Source of the DNA: Trebonia sp963734665
GTDB taxonomy: Bacteria; Actinomycetota; Actinomycetes; Streptosporangiales; Streptosporangiaceae
NCBI GenBank assembly: GCA_963734665.1
Contig: CAVTIR010000008.1
Span: forward strand, 1 to 64,000
DNA: 64,000 nt
Reading direction: 5' to 3'
The notes under the pieces were generated by a model that searched no databases, was not told where the DNA came from, and saw only the letters and a list, made by a program, of their open reading frames with translations. The translations under genes were made by a program, and so were the position numbers. Each line of letters opens with the position of its first letter. The stretch's first letter is position 1. This document shows positions 8,109 through 16,876 of this stretch, in pieces.

Positions 8109-8948
8109 TCAGCGACCGTCTGGGCGAAAGCCGCCGACGTGCTCGGGAACCGCGTACTGAGCCGCCGTAGGCGCCGGACCCGTCGCACCGTTGCGCAGCG
8201 CTGACTGGCCAAGGCCAACCGGGAGCTGCGGCGGGTTGGGCGGTGCTGCCGGGGGCATCGCGGGGAAGGTACCGCTGTCGGTGACGCCGGCCTCAAGGTC
8301 GCGGAGCTGGCCCTCCAGGTACGCCTTCAGCCTGCTGCGGTACTCACGCTCGAACGCACGCAGGTCGTCGACCCGGCGCTCAAGTTCCTCGCGCTGCGTG
8401 ACCAGCGAGCCCATCGCCTGGCGGTGCCGCTCCTGGGCGTCCCGCTCAAGGGACTCGGCACGCGCCCTGGCGTCCCCAGTGATCTGCTCCGCCTGGCGGC
8501 GGGCCTTGGTGAGCACCTCGTCGGCCTCGCGGCGCGCCCTGCCGAGCGTCTCGTCCGCCTCGCGGCGGGCATCGGCGATCGCCTGGTCAGCGGTCTGCTG
8601 GGCCAGCGAGAGCACGCGGGCCGCGGTGTCCATGTTGTCCTCGGCCTGGTAGGGCCGCTCCATCATCATGGGCTCCGGGCGCCGCATCGGCTGCTCCATG
8701 GGCGGCTCCGGCACCATGGTGTCTGGCCTCGGGTCCGACAGCGGCGAGCTCAGCGCCATGGCTGGCTTCCCTCCGCCGCGCAGCACCTCGGCCAGCTTGG
8801 CCCGGAGCTCTTCGTTCTCCTGGATCAACCTGTCAAGTTCAGCCTCAACCTCGTCGAGGAAGGCATCGACCTCTTCCTCGTCGTAGCCGGGCCTAAGCCT
8901 GGTCGTACTGAACTGCTTGTTCCGCACATCCGCGGGCGTCAGCGGCAT
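8109..8948 (-). CDS. divIVA: DivIVA/Wag31 polar growth coiled-coil protein
   Basis: Scaffold that binds curved membrane at cell poles and septa and directs peptidoglycan synthesis in actinobacteria. The N-terminal lipid-binding domain is clear: MPLTPADVRNKQFSTTRL, then GYDEEEVDAFLDEVEAEL. A 45-residue Pro/Met linker and a second long coiled coil (about 115-225; repeated ARREADE and LTKARRQAEQ) follow, then a flexible tail. 279 aa with ATG at 8946-8948 and GGAG upstream; the frame is open far upstream without a ribosome site. It is the last dcw-associated gene, 80 bp after yggT. Confidence 0.95.
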   Translation of the reverse strand: MPLTPADVRNKQFSTTRLRPGYDEEEVDAFLDEVEAELDRLIQENEELRAKLAEVLRGGGKPAMALSSPLSDPRPDTMVPEPPMEQPMRRPEPMMMERPYQAEDNMDTAARVLSLAQQTADQAIADARREADETLGRARREADEVLTKARRQAEQITGDARARAESLERDAQERHRQAMGSLVTQREELERRVDDLRAFEREYRSRLKAYLEGQLRDLEAGVTDSGTFPAMPPAAPPNPPQLPVGLGQSALRNGATGPAPTAAQYAVPEHVGGFRPDGR

Positions 8949-9028
8949 CTTGTCTCCTCGGCGCGCTTGGCTGCGTTTCCTTAGCACCGTGTTCCTCAGG
9001 ACCGTACCTGATCTGCACGGTACATGGT

Positions 9029-9316
9029 TCAAAGTCGCGGCACAGCCACCTGCAGCAAAATCAGTACCACGATGAACAGGACCATGAAGCTCAGGTCCAT
9101 GGACACTGTACCGATCCGAAGGGGTCGGATGTAGCGACGTAGGAATTTCAGTGGCGGATCTGTCAGAGCGAAGATCCCCAGAGCCACCGCCTTGATGATC
9201 CGCGGCGGGTCCCACTGGCGCGAGAAAACCATGATCCAGTTGAAGATCATGCACCCGATGAGCACGAGCAGGTACAGCTCAAGTACGTACCGCAGGACGA
9301 TCTGTAGGATCTCCAT
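9029..9316 (-). CDS. yggT: YggT-family membrane protein
   Basis: Small integral membrane protein (95 aa) of the YggT/YlmG family, found beside sepF and divIVA across actinobacteria; the exact role is uncertain. Two hydrophobic helices flank the family block TDPPLKFLRRYIRPLRIG. I chose the ATG at 9314-9316 (MEILQIVL); an in-frame GTG at 9337 adds seven residues and neither has a strong ribosome site. It sits between sepF (56 bp upstream) and divIVA. Confidence 0.88.
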   Translation of the reverse strand: MEILQIVLRYVLELYLLVLIGCMIFNWIMVFSRQWDPPRIIKAVALGIFALTDPPLKFLRRYIRPLRIGTVSMDLSFMVLFIVVLILLQVAVPRL

Positions 9317-9372
9317 CACATCACCGTTCCTGGCCACTCACTAAAGCCGCGCGCAGCGTCTCACCGTGCCCG

Positions 9373-9855
9373 CTAGCTCTGGTTGAAGAAGCCACGCTCG
9401 GCGATGCGCGCCTTGTCCTCCGCGGTCACCTCGACGTTCGCCGGGGAGAGCAGGAAGACCTTGTTCGTCACCTTGTCGATGGACCCGCGTAGGCCGAAGA
9501 TCAGTCCCGCCGCGAAGTCGACAAGCCGACGGGCGTCACTGTCGACCATCTCGGTTAGGTTCATGATCACCGGGGTGCCTTCGCGGAAATGCTCACCGAT
9601 GGTCCGTGCTTCATTGTAAGTGCGCGGATGGAGTGTCGTGATCCGGGCGAGCTCGACCTGCCGTGGCGGAGGGGGCTCAACCGCGTGCTCGGTCACGTAC
9701 CCTCCGTAATCGCCCCTGACAGGTGCGGCCTCCATGGCCTCCGCAGGCTCTTCGTACTCGTCATACTCGTCGTACGCGTCATAGCCATCCTGATACCGGC
9801 GATCGTCCTCCACGAGGCCAAGGTAGACCGCCATCTTGCGCATCGCGCTGGCCAT
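9373..9855 (-). CDS. sepF: Cell division protein SepF
   Basis: Cytoplasmic FtsZ partner and membrane tether. The N-terminal amphipathic helix (MASAMRKMAVYLGLVED) and an Asp/Tyr/Glu-rich linker (23-65) are followed by the SepF core (about 68-150): ITTLHPRTYNEA, GTPVIMNLTEM, RRLVDFAAGLIFGL and FLLSPANVEV. 160 aa is usual. ATG at 9855 has GGAGG upstream. It lies 76 bp after yggS. Confidence 0.95.
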   Translation of the reverse strand: MASAMRKMAVYLGLVEDDRRYQDGYDAYDEYDEYEEPAEAMEAAPVRGDYGGYVTEHAVEPPPPRQVELARITTLHPRTYNEARTIGEHFREGTPVIMNLTEMVDSDARRLVDFAAGLIFGLRGSIDKVTNKVFLLSPANVEVTAEDKARIAERGFFNQS

Positions 9856-9931
9856 CCTTCAGTCCTCCGTCGTGCCACAGCAACGCGTCGCCGCGTACCG
9901 AACAGCTTCCAAATGCCTTACGCGACGGACA

Positions 9932-10675
9932 CTACAGGACCGGGAGCCTTCTATCGCCGAGCAACGCCGTACCAATTCTCAGGTGTGTCGCGCCGCCTTC
10001 GATCGCGGCCTCTAGGTCACCGCTCATGCCCGCTGAGACGGCCGTGGCTGACGGGTTGACCGACCGGACGACTTCCGAGAGCTCACGGAGTGGCGCGAAG
10101 GCGGCCCTGGGGTCGATGAAGCGAGGGGCGACCGCCATCAGGCCGCCCAGGGTGAGCCCGTCGGTGGCCTCGATCGCCGCCGCTACCTCTGCCAGCCGGG
10201 CAGGCGGCACGCCGCCGCGTGCCAGGTCCTGGCGCGCGTCGGCGTCCGCGCCGTCGCCCTCGTCGGGAGGGTCAAGGCTGACCTGGACCAGGCAGGTCAG
10301 GTCGCGGCCCGCCGCCCGGGCCGCCGTCCCAAGTGCGCGGACGAGGCGTACCCGGTCCACGGAGTGCACGAGGTCGGCGTACCTGGCCACGCTCTGCGCC
10401 TTGTTGGTCTGCAACTGCCCGATGAAGTGCCACCTGACCGGCTGCTGCGCGGCGGCTACCTCGGCGGCCTTGCCGGACGCCTCCTGGTCGCGGTTCTCGC
10501 CGAAGTCGGCCAGGCCGAGGTCGGCCAGGGCCAGCACGTCGGAGGCGGGGTACGTCTTGGTGACCGCGATCAGCGTGATCTCAGCGGGGTCCCTTCCCGC
10601 CGCCGCGCACGCGGCGCGGATCCGCGATCTGGTGGCGGCGAGGCTGGCCGCAAGCTCGGCGTACCGACCGCTCAC
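9932..10675 (-). CDS. yggS: PLP homeostasis protein, YggS/YlmE family
   Basis: Binds pyridoxal phosphate and controls its free pool; no enzymatic activity is established. TIM-barrel-like family with the PLP Lys at about residue 40 (LIAVTKTYP). Further blocks are FGENRDQE, RWHFIGQLQTNK and MSGDLEAAI...HLRIGTALLG. 247 aa. The GTG start overlaps the ftsZ stop (GTGA). In most actinobacteria pgeF (ylmD) lies between ftsZ and this gene; here it is absent. Confidence 0.93.
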   Translation of the reverse strand: MSGRYAELAASLAATRSRIRAACAAAGRDPAEITLIAVTKTYPASDVLALADLGLADFGENRDQEASGKAAEVAAAQQPVRWHFIGQLQTNKAQSVARYADLVHSVDRVRLVRALGTAARAAGRDLTCLVQVSLDPPDEGDGADADARQDLARGGVPPARLAEVAAAIEATDGLTLGGLMAVAPRFIDPRAAFAPLRELSEVVRSVNPSATAVSAGMSGDLEAAIEGGATHLRIGTALLGDRRLPVL

Positions 10676-12354
10676 TTGAGGAAGTCGGGGACGTCCAGGT
10701 CGTCCTCCTCTTCGAAGACCACGGGACGGCGGCGGCCGGCGGTCACGTCGAAGACCTTGTCCTGCTTGCCAGCGCGCCCGGAATCCTTCCAGCCCGGCGT
10801 GGCGTCACCGCCGCGGCCGGAGTCGTGGCCCCCGTAGCCGGGCTTGGTCCCGTAGTCCTCGTCATCGTCGGAGACGAACGAGACCGGGGACGGCACGTAC
10901 CCGGAAGAGCCGTCGGACGCAGGCTGGGCGGGCACCTCGGCCGTCGGGTCCGCGGGGCCGCTGTCGCCCGCGTGGCCTGCTTGGCCGCCGGCTCCGGTGG
11001 CCGGGCGCGCCACGGGGGACGCGTCCGCGGCGTAGCCGGCGCTCCCCGGCGCGAAGGAGGGGGACGGCGCGGACCACGAGCCTGACGTGCTGGCAGGGGT
11101 GGCAGTGCCGGTGGCAGGCACCGCGGGGGCCGGGGCGCTGGCCGGCAGCTCGGGCACTGGGGCGTTCTCGCCCGGCGCGGCGCGCCCGGCGGCCATGGCC
11201 CCGTTCCCTCCCCAGGCGGCTGCCGTCGGTGCCCCGGTCGCGGTGGCGCCGGCGGCTGGGCCGCTCACGGCGCCGCCGTTCGCGAAACTGCCGCCACTGG
11301 GCGAGGCAGCGCCGGTAGCGCCGCCGTTCGACCCCGGCGTCGGCGTGGCCGAGGGGCGGCCGCCGTCAAGCGGGACGGCCGTCACGGTGGCCGGCCGGCT
11401 TGGCCGCTGCTGGTCGTCGAACCCGGCCGCGATGACCGTCACCCGCACCTCATCGCCGAGCGCGTCATCGATCACCGCGCCGAAGATAATGTTCGCGTCG
11501 ACCGCCGCGGAGTTGGCAACGAGCTGCGCTGCCTCGTTGATCTCGAAGAGCCCGAGGTCGGAGCCGCCCTGGATGGACAGCAGCACGCCGTGCGCGCCAT
11601 CGATGGAGGCCTCGAGGAGCGGCGAGGAGATCGCCATCTCCGCGGCGGCCACGGCCCGGTCGTCACCGCGCGAGGAGCCGATGCCCATGAGCGCGGACCC
11701 GGCGCCGGACATGACGGACTTCACGTCCGCGAAGTCAAGGTTGATCAGGCCGGGCGTCGTGATCAGGTCGGTGATGCCCTGCACACCGGAAAGGAGTACC
11801 TGGTCGGCCGCCTTGAACGCGTCGAGGACGGAGACATGGCGGTCGGAGATGGACAGCAGGCGGTCGTTAGGAATGACGATCAGCGTGTCGACCTCGGCGC
11901 GCAGCCGCTCGATCCCGGTCTCCGCCTGGACGGCGCGGCGCTTGCCCTCGAAGCCGAACGGGCGGGTCACGACCCCTATAGTGAGCGCGCCAAGGGAGCG
12001 GGCGACGCTCGCGACCACGGGCGCGCCGCCGGTGCCGGTGCCGCCACCCTCGCCCGCGGTGACGAAGACCATGTCGGCGCCCTTGAGCACCTCCTCGATC
12101 TCCTCGCGGTGGTCCTCGGCGGCGCGCGCGCCGACGTCCGGGTTGGCCCCGGCGCCAAGGCCGCGGGTCAGTTCCCTGCCGACGTCGAGCTTCACGTCGG
12201 CGTCACTCATCAGCAAGGCCTGCGCATCGGTATTAATCGCGATGAACTCGACGCCCTTGAGTCCCTCTTCGATCATGCGATTGACGGCGTTAACGCCGCC
12301 CCCGCCGATTCCGACGACTTTGATGACCGCCAGATAGTTCTGCGGTGCTGCCAC
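10672..12354 (-). CDS. ftsZ: Cell division GTPase FtsZ with very long C-terminal linker
   Basis: Tubulin-like GTPase that forms the Z ring. GTP-binding motifs are GIGGGGVNAVN (15-25) and the tubulin signature GEGGGTGTGGAP (101-112). The folded core ends near residue 315. About 230 residues of Ala/Pro/Gly/Ser-rich linker follow, then the conserved C-terminal peptide (DDLDVPDFLK) that binds partners such as SepF. At 560 aa it is much longer than the usual 380-470. GTG at 12352-12354 (MAAPQNYLAVIKVV) has AAAGG about ten bases upstream; the frame is open to 12468. Yields to yggS by a 4-bp overlap. Confidence 0.97.
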   Translation of the reverse strand: MAAPQNYLAVIKVVGIGGGGVNAVNRMIEEGLKGVEFIAINTDAQALLMSDADVKLDVGRELTRGLGAGANPDVGARAAEDHREEIEEVLKGADMVFVTAGEGGGTGTGGAPVVASVARSLGALTIGVVTRPFGFEGKRRAVQAETGIERLRAEVDTLIVIPNDRLLSISDRHVSVLDAFKAADQVLLSGVQGITDLITTPGLINLDFADVKSVMSGAGSALMGIGSSRGDDRAVAAAEMAISSPLLEASIDGAHGVLLSIQGGSDLGLFEINEAAQLVANSAAVDANIIFGAVIDDALGDEVRVTVIAAGFDDQQRPSRPATVTAVPLDGGRPSATPTPGSNGGATGAASPSGGSFANGGAVSGPAAGATATGAPTAAAWGGNGAMAAGRAAPGENAPVPELPASAPAPAVPATGTATPASTSGSWSAPSPSFAPGSAGYAADASPVARPATGAGGQAGHAGDSGPADPTAEVPAQPASDGSSGYVPSPVSFVSDDDEDYGTKPGYGGHDSGRGGDATPGWKDSGRAGKQDKVFDVTAGRRRPVVFEEEDDLDVPDFLK

Positions 12355-12620
12355 GAGGAGGGTACCTTTCCGCTCGCTTGCTACCTTGCCCTTGCGGTCA
12401 CGCCCGCGGTTATCGCGGGCGCGGCGCGCCCTGGCGCCGGCCCTGCTGGCTACCGCCTGACCGGCCACGCCGCCACCGCCGGCCGCCGGCCCAGGCCGCC
12501 ACGCCTAGCAATCAGGGTGGACTGCCCGCGCTCGCCCCGTTACTAAGCCTACGGAATTTGCGGCCATTGGTGACGGCCTGGCGCCAGCACCGTAATTGCG
12601 GAACCGCAACTCGGCGGCCA

Positions 12621-13670
12621 TCAGGTTTCACCTTCAGGTTGAGATTTAGAGTTTTGTCTTCCTAACGATTGATAGGGACAGTAGGGTGGTCGGGCAGCGT
12701 GGTCAACTAGCCACGCGGCCCATGCTCGCGTGTCGCGACCCACATCAGCGAGGACGTCAAGTTTTTGGACGCCCAGCCTATAGCAGCCACGAGATAACCG
12801 AGTGACCACGGTGCCCGGTGAGCTGACGTCGACGTCGCGGGCCTGGCCGTTCAGCAAGATGGCAAGCTCACGGTTCTTCTGGGCCGCGTTGCCGGTGCTC
12901 CCCCACTGGACCGTCTTGCCGTCCCGCAGGTCAAGCGTCACCTGCTGCGGCCCTTCCGGGACCGTGGCCGCGCTGACGGCCGTGACCTGCCCAGCCAGCC
13001 AGGGCTGGAGCTCCGCGAGCACGTCGGCTGCTGCGGTGACCGACGGATCGCCCCGCAGTGCGCTGCCCGCCAGCGAGGTCGCGAACAGCGGAAGCGCCGC
13101 GGGCCTGGCCTTCGTCCAGCGCACGAGCACCCCGGACGGGTCCACCAGGTCGTAGCCGCCGCCCGCCATCCGGACCGCCATCACAGGGACCCGCTCGGTG
13201 ACCGCGATGACCAGGTGATCCGGCCAATCCTCCGTCACGGTGGCGGACGCCACCTGGCTGATCGCCTCCACCCGGCGCGTCACAGACCCGGCGTCGACGC
13301 TCAGCAGCGGCGTGCCAAGCGGAACGTCCGCGGCGGCGATCACCTGCGCGGGCGTGAGCAGGTGCGTCCCTGTCACCGTGACCGACCGGACGACGAGCAC
13401 CCGGTCCCCGAGCAGCGCCCAGGCCACCCCGCCCACAACCGCGACCCCGGCGAGCGCGAAGAAGGCCGCGCGCCAGCGGGTCCTGGTCCGCCGCGCCCGG
13501 CCGCGCCTGGTCGCGCCTGGTCCTCTGCCCGCGCCGCCCAGGCCGCCCGCCAGGCGCGCCCTGGACATGGCGCCGACCGGCTCGGCCGCCGACGTCGCGC
13601 CTGCCGCCGGAAACGCGCCCCCGGCCGGCGACGCGTCCGGAGGCGTGGCGGGCGGCGGCGCGTCGCTCAT
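12621..13670 (-). CDS. ftsQ: Cell division protein FtsQ, C-terminus formed by a repeat
   Basis: Bitopic divisome protein linking early and late division proteins. Order: disordered, basic cytoplasmic region (1-67), one membrane helix (about 68-88), POTRA domain (93-162, VRSVTVTGTHLLTPAQVI, VTEDWPDHLVIAVTERVP), beta domain to about 288. The last 58 residues (after GTVVTRLS) are translated from DNA that matches the dispersed CCACAG-type repeat (12750-12799), so the native end was probably near residue 290. The start overlaps the murC stop (ATGA). A 266-bp gap separates it from ftsZ. Confidence 0.93.
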   Translation of the reverse strand: MSDAPPPATPPDASPAGGAFPAAGATSAAEPVGAMSRARLAGGLGGAGRGPGATRRGRARRTRTRWRAAFFALAGVAVVGGVAWALLGDRVLVVRSVTVTGTHLLTPAQVIAAADVPLGTPLLSVDAGSVTRRVEAISQVASATVTEDWPDHLVIAVTERVPVMAVRMAGGGYDLVDPSGVLVRWTKARPAALPLFATSLAGSALRGDPSVTAAADVLAELQPWLAGQVTAVSAATVPEGPQQVTLDLRDGKTVQWGSTGNAAQKNRELAILLNGQARDVDVSSPGTVVTRLSRGCYRLGVQKLDVLADVGRDTRAWAAWLVDHAARPPYCPYQSLGRQNSKSQPEGET

Positions 13671-15214
13671 GCGCGACCCGCCCCCCGCGCCGCGATCTCG
13701 GCGAGCACGAGCGGCCCCATCCGGGTGATGTCGCCTGCGCCCATGGTCAGCACCAGGTCTCCCGGCGCGGCAAGCGCGGCAACGACCTTGGGGACATCAC
13801 TGAACTCCGCCACGTAGTGCGCCGCGCCGCCCGGCACCGCGTCCGCGACGAGCCTGCCGGTCACCCCCGGCTCCGGGTCCTCGCGCGCCGCGTAGACGTC
13901 AAGCACCACGGCCTCGTCCGCGAGCCCGAGCGCGGCGCCGAACTCGGCGGCGAAGATCCTGGTCCTGCTGTACAGGTGCGGCTGGAAGACGGCGATCACC
14001 CGCCCGGTGCCCGCGGTGACCTGGCGCGCGGCGCGCAGGTCGGCGGCGAGCTCGGTCGGGTGATGGGCGTAGGTGTCGAGCACCCGGACGCCGCCCGCCT
14101 CCCCCTTCGGCTCCAGCCGCCGCGCGGCCCCCCGGTACCTGGCGAGCGCCCGCGCCACTAGCGCGGGCTCGATCCCGAGCTCGACGGCGGCGGCGAACGC
14201 CGCCGCCGCGTTCAGCGCGTTGTGGTGCCCTGGCACGCCAAGCTGAACATCAAAACCGATCCTCCCGAACGAGTTCGGCCTGCTGTCGGCGCCCACGGAC
14301 TCCGCCTGGCCGCCGGGCACCGCATCGCGGTCGCCGTCTGCGGAGGCGCCGCCGGCGTCGGACACCGCGGCGCGGACAGGCTTGCGGCCTGCCTCGATGG
14401 CCAGCGTCGTCTCCATGCCGCTTGTCATCACGCGCGTGACGCGGTAGTCCGCGTCCGGTGACTCGCCGAACGTGACCACCGGGACCCCGCTGGCACGCGC
14501 TTGCGCGGCGAGGCCCTGGGCACCGGGGTCGTCGGTGGAGGTGACGAGCAGCCCGCCCGGCTTGATCCGCGTCACGAACGCGCCGAACGACGCACGGTAG
14601 GCCTGCTCGGTCCCGTAGTTGTCGAGGTGGTCGGCCTCGATATTGGTGACGACCGCCACGTCAGGCGCGTACATGAGGAACGACCCGTCGCTCTCATCCG
14701 CCTCCGCCACGAAGTGGCGGCCAGGGCCGTCGGCGGCGCCCGTGCCGGTCGCCGCGAGGACGCCACCGATCGCGTAAGCGGGGGCCGCGCCCGTCTCAAG
14801 CAGCACCGTCGTGAGCATCGACGTGGTGGTCGTCTTGCCGTGGGTCCCGGTCACGGCGATGACCCGGCGGCCGAACATCAACGACGCAAGCGCGGCCGCC
14901 CGGTGCAGCACCCGCAGGCCGCGCCGCCTGGCCTCGGCGAGCTCCGGGTTGCTGTCGCGGATGGCGCTCGAGACGACCAGCGTGTCCGCGTCGCCGACCT
15001 GGACGGCCGCGTGCCCGACGTGCACCCGTGCGCCGAGCGCCGCCAGCTCGTCCAGGGCCGCGGAGGCACCGGAGTCGCTGCCGGAAACCTCGGTACCGCG
15101 AGCCAGCATGATGCGCGCGATCCCGGACATGCCCGCGCCGCCGATGCCCACGAAGTGGACCCGCCCGAGCTCCTCGAGCGGCACCGGCTCGGTGGGCGTC
15201 ACCAGGCCGGTCAC
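13667..15214 (-). CDS. murC: UDP-N-acetylmuramate-L-alanine ligase
   Basis: Adds L-Ala to UDP-MurNAc, the first amino acid of the peptidoglycan stem peptide. Rossmann N-domain (VHFVGIGGAGMSGIA, 19-33), ATP P-loop VTGTHGKTTT (121-130), central and C-terminal Mur ligase domains (ALNAAAAFAAAVELG; DTYAHHPTELAADL). A roughly 45-residue Gly/Ala/Asp-rich insert precedes FDVQLGVPGHHN and is unusual for the family. 515 aa. The GTG start overlaps the murG stop and the stop overlaps ftsQ. Confidence 0.96.
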   Translation of the reverse strand: MTGLVTPTEPVPLEELGRVHFVGIGGAGMSGIARIMLARGTEVSGSDSGASAALDELAALGARVHVGHAAVQVGDADTLVVSSAIRDSNPELAEARRRGLRVLHRAAALASLMFGRRVIAVTGTHGKTTTTSMLTTVLLETGAAPAYAIGGVLAATGTGAADGPGRHFVAEADESDGSFLMYAPDVAVVTNIEADHLDNYGTEQAYRASFGAFVTRIKPGGLLVTSTDDPGAQGLAAQARASGVPVVTFGESPDADYRVTRVMTSGMETTLAIEAGRKPVRAAVSDAGGASADGDRDAVPGGQAESVGADSRPNSFGRIGFDVQLGVPGHHNALNAAAAFAAAVELGIEPALVARALARYRGAARRLEPKGEAGGVRVLDTYAHHPTELAADLRAARQVTAGTGRVIAVFQPHLYSRTRIFAAEFGAALGLADEAVVLDVYAAREDPEPGVTGRLVADAVPGGAAHYVAEFSDVPKVVAALAAPGDLVLTMGAGDITRMGPLVLAEIAARGAGRA

Positions 15215-16593
15215 CGGGCGTGCCGGTGACGTCCGCCGCCCGACGTCGGCTGGCCTCCGGGCTGCTGGGCACCCGCCGCCGGGGCCTGCGGCCTGCGCCC
15301 AGGCGATGACTGACGCGCGGCGTGCGGGGTGAACAGGCTTCCCGGCTGCTCCGCCGCCGGCTGCCTGGCCGGCGACGGGGGTTGCGGTAGCTGGCTCGCG
15401 CCGGGTTCGCCGGCCGCGGCGGCCGCCCTGGTGGCAGCCGCCTTGCTTGCCTGTTCGGTAGCCACGATCTCGATGACCGCCTTCGCCAGCCAGCGGTCCG
15501 CGTCCTTGCGGCCCATGGCCGCCGCCGCCTCGGACATCCCGGCCACCTGGTCGATGCTGGTCAGCACCGGCAGCAGTGCGTTCCTGATCCAGTCCGCGGT
15601 CAGCTCCGCGTCCTCGACAAGCAGGCCGCCGCCGCGCTGCACGATCGGCAGCGCGTTGAGGCGCTGCTCGCCGTTACCGATGGGCAGCGGCACGTACGCG
15701 GCCGGCAGCCCGACGGCGGTGAGCTCTGCGCACGTCATCGCCCCCGCCCGGCAGAGCGCGAAGTCAGCGGCGGCATACGCCAGGTCCATCCGGTCCACGT
15801 ACGGCAGCGCCACGTACGGGGCCGCACTCGCCTTACCTGGCAACACGGGCCCGGTACCTGGCAACACGGGGCCCGCGGACAGCGGGCCGTCCGCTCCCTG
15901 GCTCTCGCCGAGGTTCTTCGGGCCGGTGACGTGCAGGATCTGCACCCCCGCTGCCCTGATCGCGCTCATGGCACCGCCGAGCGCCCTGTTGAGCGACTTG
16001 GCGCCCTGCGAGCCGCCGAAGACCAGCAGCACGGGCAGGTCGAGACGGAGCCCGAAGTGCGCCCGCGCCTTGTCGCCGAGCGCGAACCTGTCCAGGTCGG
16101 CGATCTGCCGCCTGATCGGCAGCCCCAGGTACTTGGAGTTACGCAACTTGGTGTCCGGGTGCCCGGTGAAGACGTACGTGGTGAGGTGCGCGCCGAGCCG
16201 GTTGGCGATGCCGGCCGACGGGTTGGCCTCGTGCACGACGATCGGGACGTTGTGCCGCTTGGCCGCCAGGTAGGCGGGCGTCGCCACGTAGCCGCCGAAC
16301 CCGACGAGCACGTCCGCCCGCACCCGGTCAAGGATCTTTCCCGTGGCGTGCACCGCGCCGGCGAGCCGTCCGGGAACGGTGAGCAGCGCAGGCGTCACCG
16401 AGCGGGGCAGCGGCACGGCCGGGATGAGCTCAAGGTCATAGCCGCGCAACGGCACCAGGCGGGTCTCAAGGCCCCGCTGCGTGCCGAGGCAGGTCACCTG
16501 AATGCTGCTGTCCGCCTCCCGCAGCGCGTCGGCGAGCGCAAGAGCAGGCTCGATATGACCAGCTGACCCTCCGCCAGCTAGCACCACCCTCAT
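15211..16593 (-). CDS. murG: UDP-GlcNAc:lipid I N-acetylglucosaminyltransferase
   Basis: GT-B transferase that makes lipid II at the inner membrane face. N-terminal VVLAGGGSAGHIEPALALA, HEANPSAGIANR, then donor-site FGGSQGAKSLN and the acceptor loop. Two additions are odd: an internal tandem GPVLPGTGPVLPG encoded by a 20-bp direct duplication at 15833-15880, and a 75-residue Ala/Pro/Gln-rich tail. 460 aa. ATG at 16591-16593; its ribosome site (AAAGGAG) lies at the end of a dispersed repeat. Gap of about 280 bp to ftsW. Confidence 0.95.
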   Translation of the reverse strand: MRVVLAGGGSAGHIEPALALADALREADSSIQVTCLGTQRGLETRLVPLRGYDLELIPAVPLPRSVTPALLTVPGRLAGAVHATGKILDRVRADVLVGFGGYVATPAYLAAKRHNVPIVVHEANPSAGIANRLGAHLTTYVFTGHPDTKLRNSKYLGLPIRRQIADLDRFALGDKARAHFGLRLDLPVLLVFGGSQGAKSLNRALGGAMSAIRAAGVQILHVTGPKNLGESQGADGPLSAGPVLPGTGPVLPGKASAAPYVALPYVDRMDLAYAAADFALCRAGAMTCAELTAVGLPAAYVPLPIGNGEQRLNALPIVQRGGGLLVEDAELTADWIRNALLPVLTSIDQVAGMSEAAAAMGRKDADRWLAKAVIEIVATEQASKAAATRAAAAAGEPGASQLPQPPSPARQPAAEQPGSLFTPHAARQSSPGRRPQAPAAGAQQPGGQPTSGGGRHRHAR

Positions 16594-16597
16594 CGCA

Positions 16598-16876
16598 TGC
16601 GCTCCTTTCCCGCACTCGCCGCCGCGTGCCCGCAAGCGGTGTCTTCCCTCGTCACTCCTCGCTCGTCCCTCGCTCGTCGTTCCTCAGTCCAGACACCGCC
16701 GCGCGCTGTGGCGCGTGCTCAAGTTATCCCGTACTCGCCGCCGCGCGCTGTGGCTCATGCTCCCATTCCCGCGTTCGCCGCCGGGCGTGAAGCCCGCTGT
16801 CTTCGCTTGTGATGAAGCTCGTTCCTCGCTTCACCGCTCCTGCGTCCAGACGGCGGCGCGGTCTTTGGCTGGTGCG
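16598..16876 (-). repeat. Two degenerate copies of the dispersed 90-bp family
   Basis: Read on the minus strand, both copies run CTGGAC, then a GAGGAACGA-rich purine stretch, then GACGAGGGAAGACA or GCGAAGACAGCGGG, and end with GGCGGCGA followed by GTGCGGGA or ACGCGGGA. These match the order seen at 48926-49143. One copy spans about 16605-16690, the other about 16715-16860. The first copy runs straight into the murG ribosome site. Confidence 0.6.

Noticed and set aside
12355..12620. ftsZ promoter (TAGGCT near 12552 on the minus strand)
   Set aside because: No acceptable -35 hexamer at 16-18 bp; too weak to list.
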